From assembly GCA_949825025.1 (NCBI GenBank), contig OX463779.1, positions 24,472,816-24,536,815 on the forward strand: 64,000 bases of DNA. Direction: 5' to 3'. Below, piece after piece: positions 41,491 to 52,600 of this stretch. The notes under the pieces were generated by a model. The model had not been told where the DNA came from and did not search any database. It saw only the letters and a list, made by a program, of their open reading frames with translations. This DNA is from Siphlonurus alternatus. Taxonomy: Eukaryota; Arthropoda; Insecta; Ephemeroptera; Siphlonuridae. How positions within the stretch are numbered: the first letter of the stretch is position 1; each line of letters opens with the position of its first letter. Position numbers and translations under genes: made by a program.

Positions 41491-41558
<68 letters not shown>
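41491..41558. repeat. (TA)n microsatellite
   Basis: About 68 bases of TA dinucleotide, directly abutting the palindromic tandem array that follows. Confidence 0.95.
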
Positions 41559-41560
<2 letters not shown>

Positions 41561-41564
41561 GTTA

Positions 41565-41880
41565 CCACAAAAAGTCGAATTCGGGCAAAAGCCGAAAAAA
41601 AGAGCAAAACTAGTTTTGCGTATGTATCAAGTAAAGCTCAAAACCTGAAATAATCAAATCTTTCGAGTTTTGAGCATAACTTGATGCTCCAAAACTAGTT
41701 TTGCTCAAATCGAAGTGAGCAAAACCCGACGGAGATGACGATTAATTGTTCGGGTTTTGCGCGTTTCCGTTTGAGCAAAACTAGTTCTGCGCATCAGGCT
41801 ATGATCAAAACCCGAAATGAGGTTTAATTTCGGCCTTTGAGCAAAATTTGAGCAAAACTGGTTCTGCGCATTTTTCAAAG
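41565..41880. repeat. tandem array of ~85-bp units built on GCAAAACTAGTTTTGC
   Basis: A 16-base palindrome GCAAAACTAGTTTTGC is perfect at 41,604-41,619. It recurs with one to three changes at 41,689, 41,775 and 41,852, so the spacings are 85, 86 and 77 bases. Between the copies a second motif, CAAAACCCGA or its complement TCGGGTTTTG, occurs at about 41,720, 41,750 and 41,806. The units are otherwise diverged. The array begins where a (TA)n tract ends and has no coding potential. It may be a degenerate satellite, the sub-terminal repeats of a transposon, or a cluster of protein-binding sites. Confidence 0.6.
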
Positions 41881-42002
41881 ACAATATATTTGAGATTTTG
41901 AATTTGAGGATCTGCGGATCTGTATGCAGCTGTCCCTATCTTAATAAAGTACAAAAATATTTCTAGTGCTACAATTCAGAGTTATTTAAAGTTTTGCATA
42001 TA

Positions 42003-42075
42003 ATATTATGAGTATTTTATGACATCCGGCCCTTCCCCCCCCTTCCACCGGGCCCCCCATTACCCCCCCCCCCAT
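42003..42075. repeat. C-rich low-complexity tract
   Basis: Runs of 7 to 11 cytosines within CCGGCCC and GGGCCCCCC, strikingly unlike the AT-rich surroundings. It resembles the G/C-run interior of the transposon at the right edge of the window, but I see no matching termini. Confidence 0.5.
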
Positions 42076-42484
42076 AATTATATATATAATTCAGGAAAAC
42101 TTATAGAATATAATTATAATGAATGAGTTTACATATAGTTTAATTTCATGCCGGCAGAATTTTTTTAAAGTAGCAATAAGTACATAATTAAAAGGTCATT
42201 AATTAAATTAATTATTTGTTTAGTAAAAAAATTTAAAAAAAACTTTGAAAAAAAAAAGAAAACATGTAAACTCCGAATTTCCAGTGACCGGTGTGTTCCC
42301 AGAGACCCTGCCTGGTAAAGATTAGATTCGAGACCTTAGAGGGTCTCTGATGATTAAAGATTTAATTTAATTGCAGCATTTAAAAGTATTAAAATTACCG
42401 CCTCATATATTCGAAACATTTTCCGCATTTTCCTCGATTTCCTTCTCTGCGTTCTTTGGCCATCTAGCGTTGATATGAATAAAC

Positions 42485-42500
42485 TATTTTCCCGCTTGAA
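42485..42500 (+). promoter_or_regulatory. E2F-type site with adjacent CHR-like TTGAA upstream of TUBGCP2
   Basis: TTTTCCCGC (42,487-42,495), a classic E2F site, is followed at once by TTGAAA, which resembles the cell-cycle homology region. It lies about 190 bases before the TUBGCP2 ATG. Such pairs mark promoters of genes expressed in dividing cells, which suits a gamma-tubulin complex subunit. No TATA box is evident. Confidence 0.45.
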
Positions 42501-42681
42501 ATCGAAAAAAATCGACTATCAGTATGCGCAAGAAAAAAAAAATCAATCTCGTCAAAATTTCGAAAGAAATTGTACATAAGTTTTTAATTTAGATTGTTTT
42601 GACCTTATTGTGCATTAAATTTAATTTAAAATGTGTGAACATCATTCAGTATATTTTGAACTATAGTTGCACGTTATAAAA

Positions 42682-45600
42682 ATGGCTTATAAGCCGCATC
42701 AGCTTGTGAATGAGCTGCTACAATCTCTTGGGTAAGCATTTCGTGTCCTTTTTTTTTATGCATTTCTTACCAAAAATGAGTTTTAAGTTAAACGAAATAA
42801 ACATATGTATAAAATATTTTCCGCTAGAATTTGCCGCCTGTTTAGGACACGATTGGATAGTAAAGTAAAGATTAGTTTATACTGCGGCAATTGTGGCTAT
42901 GCATACACCACTATGCATATGGCTCACAGTTTGTGTCTTGCTTGAGGTCACCAGCAGCTCCCTGAACTTCTCAATCTTGTCCACGCTAACCTCCGCAGAC
43001 CCCAGCAGATTCTACTCTCTCGCTGTCCTCCTGATAAAAGAATACTTTCCCACATCGTTGTGTCTTCCCTGATACTCGAGCTTCCATTCATGGTCCCCTC
43101 TCCCCAAATATCTCCCCCTGTCCACTTTTCCACTCATCTCCTCCCAACCCTTGGCGTTCCTTGTAATTTTGTACATTGTTGTCAATCTGATTTGCCTCCT
43201 CCTTTCCTCCAGCGAGCTCCATCCCAATTCTCCAATCATTTGTGTGACACTCTCCCTTTCCTTACGAATTTCCTTTCCGTCACTCACCAGTTTCCAGCTT
43301 CCCATTTTGCCAGTCACTCTTCTGGCCGCTCTTCTCTGTATCTTTTCCAGTTCTTTCTTACCCTTCGTCCTGTATGGTTCCCAAACGTTGCATCCATATT
43401 CTAACATTGGTCGGATAAGTGTTTTGTACGCTTTTTCCCTAATTTCCCTCCCCGTTCCTTACAAATTTCTCATAACAAACTCCAGATTTTTCCTTCCTTT
43501 ATTTGTGACGTATACAATTTGGTCATTCCAGTTAAGCTTATATTGCATTACTACCCCTAAATATTTATATTTCTTTTCCTCTTTAAGTTCAGCTCCGTCC
43601 ATTTTATATATCGCTGTGCTTCCTGCTCTCTTCCTACTAAATTTGACTGTGCTACATTTATCAATATTGAGATGCATTTTATTTTCCTTTACCCATTTAC
43701 CTACTGTATTCAGATCCTCCTGAAGTATTTTTGTGTCGTCTTTGTCCTTAATCATTTTATATATAACACTATCATCTGCAAACAGTCTCATTGTTGATTT
43801 AATTCCTGTTCCAATATCTTCGATAAAAATAATGAACAAAATAGGCCCAAGTACGCTGCCTTGCGGAACAACTGACGTTACTTTTTCTTCCCCCGACATT
43901 GTTTCTCCTAACTTTACCCTCTGTACCCTGTCTGTCAGAAAATCCTCAACGTATTTGGCTAATTGTTCTTCCTGCAGTGCCGCTCTAACTTTCCTCATTA
44001 GTATGTCATGTGGTACCTTGTCGAAGGCTTTTTCAAAATCCAGAAAGATTGCATGTGTTTCCCTTCCACTGTCCAGGCATTCCTCAAGTTCCTGTGCTAG
44101 CCCCAGAATTTGTGTATCACATGAATACTTTTCTCGAAAACCATGTTGTCGTGATCCAAAAAATCCGTTCCTCTCCAGTTTATACCTAATATATTTTACA
44201 ACCGTCTTTTCCATAACTTTTGAGACTACAGACGTAAGACTCACTGGTCTGTAGTTTTTAACATTATTTTTTGCTCCTCCTTTATATATTGGTACCACCC
44301 ATGCTTCTCTCCAACCATCTGTTAAAATCTGTTTCATTTGGCATCATTTATGTATCTTAAAAGTTACAATCTTGCAGGTCTGCGCTACCTCCCGATGAAG
44401 AAGAAAGACTGCTAAGCAAAGCAGCTTCATATCCTGTTACAGCGCCTCGTGAGAACTGCCTGGATGTGTTACAGAATCACAGTCCAAATTCAAGTGCTTT
44501 TGCTGCTAAATATCTTGAAGTTAAGGAAAAGAAGTAAGTATGCTATGCAATTGTGGTATGTATTATTTCTACGTAATTTATGCATGTATGCATATATGCA
44601 TACACTGTACAGTACTGTATAATCATACGTACAGTATCATACCGGGATATATGTACTGTACTGTATTGTGTTTCGAAGCTATCAATTGCATTTGTACGCA
44701 TATAGTATACATGCTTATTCAATCGGTCTCACAATGGACAACATACATGAAAAAATTTTATTGCATAAATGAATAGAGGGTACCAAATTATGCTACTCTG
44801 AATTCTTTCAGATTTTTTTGAGACCCAGAACTATTTTTAAATAATTATTGAAAGTGCGGCCACGCCCCCTGGAGGCGTCAATAGGCGTCCAGTCTCCATC
44901 CTTTTTATTAAGGCTGCAGGGGTGCCAACTGAAATCACAGGACTTTCAATAATTATTTAAAAATAGTTCCGGGTTTCAAAAAAATCTGAAAAAATTCAGA
45001 GTAGCATAATTTGGTACCATCTATTCATTTCTGCAGTAAATTTTTTTCATGTATGTTGTCCATTAAGCACTGTAGGTCCAGTTGTCAATGTGATATGTAA
45101 TGCATTTTATCTAGTATGTACAATATGCTTGCCTAAATTTGTATTGTTTTCTGAGCCGACTTCTACTGCATGGCGTGGCGACTTATTTGTTATGTCGCTG
45201 TTATCTTCGGGCCAAAGATCACTACAGTACAGTACTCGTATATAAGCTAGAAGCCAAGCCACATTATTGACAATTTTTGTTACTGGTCAACAGGAGCTGA
45301 TGAGAGTCATTGAGTTATGTTTTGAGTTGGTGTTTATCAGTTAGGGTCCAATCATTGTCAGTGCTGTGGGCTAGCCTATCGCTCATATTTTGGACCAAAG
45401 ATAGCAGAGACATATCAATGCGTAAGTCTAAGCCACTGTAGAAAGTGGCTTAGAAAACAATGCAACATTTTATTTAAGTATCAGTGTATTATAATATACT
45501 TTTTATATTACTGTATCAGTGAAAGTAGCAACATCACTTGTACAATCATGCATTGTGTCGTAGTTTATTATTTATGAAGATTAATATGTTTTAACTTTTA

Positions 45601-46588
45601 TTTTCTTCTTAGCTTTGAGGTTCTGGGACCCTGCATTGAATTGATGGCAAAAATCGCGGAGGATCCAAAACTTCAAAAGTTTCTACGGAGGATTCCAGGC
45701 CAACATAAGCATTCAAGGATGAACGGAACAAAGAAACAACTCAGTGCTGCATCAGCTGTAACAACAGAAAGCTTGCCTTTGGTATGAAAATGAAATAAGT
45801 GCCGTACTGCGTAGTAAGTACTGTGTGTTTGACTGTATTTTTTGCTATGCAGGTTAAAAGCCAGTTGAAGGCCGCCAACAAAGAGTTGGAGCGTTCTCAA
45901 AATGATCAGAGGATGGAACGGAACAGCCAACACGAGTCACTGAGGCACAACAGCAGCATTATGCAGACCCCAACATTTCCTCTGTGGTTCAGCTCTCGCC
46001 CCCACTTCTCAAGGGATTTTGTCACCACTTCCAGTCCAGAAAGCAGACTTCTTACTCTTGGTATGTTTTCAGTATTAGGAATTACATAGTAAGGTATCAC
46101 ACAGTACATATATTTTAAATTTTTATTGTTAAACAATCTTTTGATATGTAAATCAAGTTGTAAACGAGCAGACAAAAAATGCTGTAAGGGATCCATATTT
46201 TCTTGTTTTTAGTTGAAGTTTCTAGCCACCTTTATATTTAGTTGGTTGATTACTACTTGGCCTGTAACCACCCTAATATGGACAATTAAATGTCACAGAA
46301 ATGTTTGAATGAAACACAGAACACTTAAGTTAATGTTGCTTCTGAAATTCGAAGCTGACTGTAATGTGTTGCAGTGAACGTGTCGGTGGCATCTCAGGAG
46401 AGTGCCCTGCTTGCGGACATGGTGAATTGTCTGGCAGGTGTGGACGGCAAGCACGTGGCGGCCATGCCCCTGCACGACCCCTACGCAAAGCGTACCTTCA
46501 AGTTTGCAGAGGGCACAGGTGACTGAACTTAGCAGCTGTGCAGGCTTCAATCTATTATTAACACAGCCTTAGAAAAGGAGGGGGGTAT

Positions 46589-46647
<59 letters not shown>

Positions 46648-49600
46648 TATTTTTTTTACTTCAAATGAGATAAATGAAATTTTAATTTAAATAATTTTGT
46701 ATCTAAATTTGAAAAATATTGCTATAATTGCCTGCTCTTGTTTACTGGCAATATTAAATTACAAATTTACATATGTATAAATTATAAATATATTTTTTAG
46801 TCCTCCTGTCGTATACCATTCATTACCTAGTACATTGTAGTGTAGGATATGATGTGGTTGTGAGTCAAGTATCAAATGTTGCTTACAGACCCGGCCCTGC
46901 AGGAGATGTGCTCCAAGGTGCTTGTGTTGGCCTCACACTACTCTTTGGTCGTCCGCTTTGTGGAGCAGAAGAACGACTTCCACTTTGGACGAGTGAACAA
47001 TGCTCTCGCCGCAGCCATTGACGAACACTTGCTGGAGTATTTGGTACACCTCACTTTCTGTTTACCTGAGACTCCATCTTCAGAGTTTCTTAAGAACTAA
47101 CCATCTTATCTCAGTTTAAAATTACCTGCTGTCCCAGCTGTTGCTTGTATAAGAATGCAGTAAGATGATAGACAACAGACACACTGAATATACATCTATG
47201 GATTTTTAATGTAAAAAAGAACAAATGAACATTTCACTGGAGTTTATGATTATTAGTTGCAATTACAGCTCTCGATTAAGTGGGAAAGGGGTTGCTATTT
47301 TTATTGCTTTTTGTAAATAAATACATAGTCATTCAGTATATTTTATCTAGCTCAGCATGCACCATGTCCCTAAGTCCAGTATTTTTGCTCTTTGTAAATA
47401 AATACCACCTTCCATCTCTTATCAATGATGAAGACCATATAAAAAAATGTAACAATATTTTATTGGTGAAATATTCTGAGTAGAGAACCCATAGCATTTG
47501 ATCGTAGTACAACCACAGTGATATAACTGATGGGTGTGGTCCTTCTTGCAGACGTTTGTGGTGCAGACTGAAACCCAGCTGGCCGCGGGGGAGCTGTACT
47601 TGCAGAAGCTGCTATTCGGCATCCAACCCATGCTGCACGTCATGTCCGTACTGGCATATCTCACCCAGGCCATCAACAATGTGAGCCCTACAACTAGATA
47701 GAAGTGTAATTAACACAACAGGACCTGTAGTGTTATCAAATTCTGTAAATATATGTGTTTTCAATACCTCAGAAATTTAAAAAAAAAAAAAAGGAATAGA
47801 ATTCATTGTATTGTATTTTTTCTCAGATATTTGTTGTTTTTTTCCTTCACTGGAACTGAGAAAGTGCAAGTATTGTTCTTGCAGTGATGAGAACTTTGTT
47901 ACAGGGAGACGCTCAGGGGGGCAAGGTGTTGAGTCTGCTGCACCAGAATGCAGTGCGACTGGTGGGAGACAAGGAGGGCCAGCTGGTGTGCTTGGAGCTT
48001 GCTCGTCATGCCAGTGCTCCCTACCTCGCCTCCCTTGACACCTGGCTGCTCTGTGGAGTAATTGAAGACCCCTTCGATGAGGTAATTTGATCTTTAAAAA
48101 AAAAGTACCGTATTATCTAAATGCCTAGTACTGTATAAACTACAGTCAGTAAAAATTCGTTATTACACAACTTGTTGTTAGGTAAAACTCAATTTTGAGT
48201 AAAGGAGATTTTGGTCCTATAAAAAATAATTTGCATTGCAGGTGTAGGAAAAACTTGATACTGTATTGGGTAGTATGTACTCTATGTAAGGTAAACCTAA
48301 TTTTGTGGGTCCTCTGACTTTATGTAATAACAAGGTTTTACTGTATAATGTTAGTATTAATTGAGTCCCTAATCTAGCAAAGCTCACCCCAAAAATTATA
48401 AAATTACAGGCTTAAATCAAAGCTATGTTCTTTAAAATCCCCCTTTTTCCCATCCCTGTTTTTTTACCAAACATGATGTATTTTTAAGACTAATGTGAAA
48501 CAGAACCTTTTTTTTTAAAGTACTTTTAATACTTAAGTAAAGCACATTGACCATTTTCCCTTCTTTTTGAGATTTTCTTTAAATTTTACTTAATACAGTA
48601 AATAAACAATTGGAAAAAAAAGAGAAATAGTTCTCATTTTGTAATGAATTATAGAATGATGACAGATTCTACAGTTGGTAGGTAGACTGTCAGGTCACAC
48701 ATTACAAACGAGCGTTGTTGTGTGACAGTTCCTGGTGGAGGACAACCAGGTAGAGACGGAACTGGGTCCCTCCCTCGACGACTGCGATGGCTACTGGGAG
48801 AAACGCTACATGGTGCGTAGAGAGCGGGTACCTTCCTTTCTGGGGCAGCACACGGACAAAATACTGCGCACCGGCAAGTACCTCAATGTCATCAGGCAAT
48901 GTGGTAAGTACCGAGTTGTATGCTAGGATCAACCAATTCTCTGAAAAAAATGATAACATTCGGGTCAGTTCTATAATTACATTTATAGAGATGAAGTAAC
49001 CTATTTAGTTAGGGCTGTTTTTATTGTTATTTTGTATCTTTTAGTTTTAAATTTTGAACTGCTAAAGCTTTTTTTTTTTTTTTTTTGTAGAGGTGATAAA
49101 AATAAGTAATCAGGAGTAGTAGTGATATTAAATTTTAACTAAATATTCTCACTATGTATTAGAAGTTTGGTTATCTTGTGCAGGCAAGAGCGTCAAGTCT
49201 CCGCAGACTGAGAGGACTGAGTACTCGTTCAATGGAAGGGAGTGTGAGCTGGCCATCGAGAAGGCGTACCAGTTTGCCAGCAAGACACTGCTCGAGATAC
49301 TCATGACGGAGTACGACCTCAAGGGACGTCTTCGGTGAGTCACCTCGGATAGAACACCCCCCAATATTTTACTAATATCAATTTAGCAATTGAGATAGCA
49401 TAAAGAAAAATCTAACCAGCAACAGGTGTCACTGAGAGTCTTGCCAGTCTGTTGTAATACAGCTGCTTGGAAGCTGGAAGCTTGGTTTTGACTATATTTG
49501 TACACAAATTTCTTCTTGTTTAAGCTGGTTTCTCCATTTCTATTTCTTTTCTCCATAAACTGTTTTTCTTCAGTTTGTTGACATATGTAGTGACAAAATA

Positions 49601-52600
49601 GTACCATCCTTGCTGATTTTTGCTTGCTTTGCAGGTGGATGAAGCACTTCTTCCTGCTAGAGCAAGGAGACTTCATATCTCAGTTCATGGACGCCTGCGA
49701 GGGAGAGCTACGAAAGCCGGTGCTTGAGGTGGAGCCCTCGCGTCTTGAGTCGCTGCTTGGTCTTGTCCTGCGCACTTCCAGCGCTGCTGCGGCCATGGGA
49801 GGCTGCTACCTTGAGGACCTGCACACCCAGCTTCTCACCATCTCCCTGCCCGCACAGATGCACCGGATCCTCACAATCTCGGCAGACAACTGTGAGTTCT
49901 TCATCAAACATATCTTTATAATGACCTGCTGTATTATAAAGGAAGTATTCTAAAAAATGTTAAGCTTAACTTCAGCTTAGAAAATATTTTGAGTAAAGTA
50001 GAATACTTAATTATAAAATGTAGTACTTAATATAGTGTGAAAAATTCCAGGCAAAATCTGTGCCATACAGTATATAGAATAAGATTTATATGTGGCAGAT
50101 ATTTTTTTAGTATCATATTTAGAACCTGTACTGAAAATTACTGTACTTGATGATGTAATGAAAAGTAACTCAGGATAAATTTATAAATTTCTAGTATATA
50201 TTTTTGATAAAGTAATTTAAAATTCCCCTATGGATTTAATATTCAATACACATAATTTGTATTGTTTTAAGTGCCCGGGGGGAGGGGGGGGTATGTAACT
50301 ATCTAACAAAGAAAATAAAAAAGGTAAAATTGCAAGAATAAAAACATGCAATATAATTTTATTTTATTTTTAGCAGAGAATTTTTAATATTTTTATCATA
50401 ATAAAAACATGATTTTTTTTTCTTTACACTATGTAAAATTATTAATCACACTGCTTAGTTGTTATGATGTATGTAACTACTGTTCCACTCCTTTCCACTC
50501 CAACAATTACATTGCAGACAATGCCTCGAGCAGCCGCGTGGTGTCCGGTGTGGACATTGACGAGCCCCAGCTGACTGGCATGGAGGGCTTCACCTTCCGC
50601 GTGGACGTCAAGTGGCCGGTGTCGCTGGTGCTCAGCAGCCACGACCTCTCACGCTACCAGATGGTCTTCAGACACCTCTTCTTCATCAAGCATGTCGAGA
50701 GACTGCTCTGCAGGTTAGATCTCCCTGCTCTCTTAATAGAAAATAAGAGGAGTTTCTGTGCTCGTACAATAGTAGTTAAACTAGTTTTTTATAGTTAAAA
50801 TTTATTTTGTTATTTGCAATTTTATTGTTATTAGTGGGGAAAACACATATTCTTACAAGTTACTTGCATTGATTTTTATTTCTTATGTAAAGTATCCTTA
50901 TATGTTTAGGTAAAAAAAAAGGATAGATGTAGGAAAGAATTGCACATTGTTTAAAGCCGAAACGTTGGGAAAAAACAAACAAACTAGGTTTGCAAGTATA
51001 TCCTTGAAACACTGTATATTATGCTAATAATTCAAAAGTGCAATCAGAGCATAGCATTATTACCTCCTAGTGGTGAACATGGGCAACGTTGACCTGGCCT
51101 TGAGGCAGTTCCTGCAGCAGGAATCCTGGCTCAAGGGAATTAATACATTGTCTCTGTGGGTCAGCAGCTAAATTAAATCTCAATGTCTGGTCGGCAGGGC
51201 AAGCGTTTAGCAACATGTCCTCGGTACGTGGGGTCTAGTAAGCCTCACTACTTAAAATAATATCTTACTAAAAGGCAGAGAAAAATTGACAAGGACATTG
51301 ACGACTGACATTCCTGCTGGCTTACCTCGCAAGGGATATGGTGTCATGTTATGTATGAATAATAATTATTATTAAACCAATCGCTTCATTTTGCTTGTCA
51401 ATTTCACAGTAAGAATTAAGGTAATTAAGGGAAAAAAACTAGTAATTATTAAAATCTGAATATAATTAGAGAATTTTTTTACAAAAGATTGTTGTCATGA
51501 TACCAAGATGATTCACTTCTTCTACACTACAATAATACAAAATCTGTAACTAGAACTTGAAGCAGGTCTGACAGTTTGGCTGACCTTGTTTCTGTGCTGC
51601 AGAGTGTGGAGCTCCAACAAGGTGGCACGGGCTTTTGACGTGGGAGACTCTCCGTTGTATCGGCCAGCGTTCGCCCTGAGACAGCGCATGCTGAGTTGCG
51701 TGCAGAGCCTCGAGTACTACATGACCTCGGAGGTGATCGAACCCAACTGGTGCCTCTTCATGGAGAGGATCAATAAGGTACATCTATGTTAATCCAACAA
51801 AGCTGATGTATTTGTTATTTACTTTGTTTTCCCTCAACTGTTTTCTAAGTTTCCGTGATAAATGATAACATTTTTATGTGTACTTTTGAGATATCTAATG
51901 CCTTCTCTAATACAACATATAAAAATTAGAAGTCGCTGTATTTTATAATAGTTTGATAATTTCTTAACTATGCAAAGAGACGTAATTAAAAGTAGTTTTT
52001 GAAAGTAAATACAATAATTTAACTTTGATTTTATTACAACCTCATCAGTTACAATAACAATCAGCAGTCACGAGAACTTTGTGCTATAACTATTCTTGTT
52101 ATATTATCGGGGGTGGGTAGATATTATTCAATTATACACCTAAAACTTGGTGTGATATCATTTATTGTTGTCTATTCCTTTACATGTGCCAGTGGCGCTA
52201 TACAACTGCCACCGACCCGACACAGTTCTTTCTCCTAACTCTGTCTCTATCTATCTGACCTCTTGCTTGCTTACTAGCGTCTTCCTCCCCCTAACCCGCA
52301 TCCTCCTCCTCTCTCTCTTCACCCGCTAACCCGCTAACCAGAGGGTGGCCTCGAAGAGAGAGAGAGAGAGAGAGCGCAGGAGACACTTACAATGCACTAT
52401 CTACAGGGCTAACTTGCCTGCCAGTACCCTAATATGCGCCTATATCTCTCCAGCATCAACAGAATCATTACAGTGCCCACCTAATGTCCCTGATGATGTA
52501 TTAGGTTACCAGTGTAGACGAGGTGCTGCTGTGCCACTCGGACTTCATTGACCAGTGCCAGCGCGAGTGCATGCTGACGGTCTCCGAGCTGCTGCTACCC

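Noticed and set aside
43733..44254. 173-codon plus-strand frame in TUBGCP2 intron 1
   Set aside because: The complement of the LINE reverse-transcriptase frame, not an exon.
50950..50970. GCCGAAACGTTGG, reminiscent of the hammerhead-ribozyme/Penelope-type 3' motif
   Set aside because: The required CTGATGA core is missing upstream and no pairing stems are seen.
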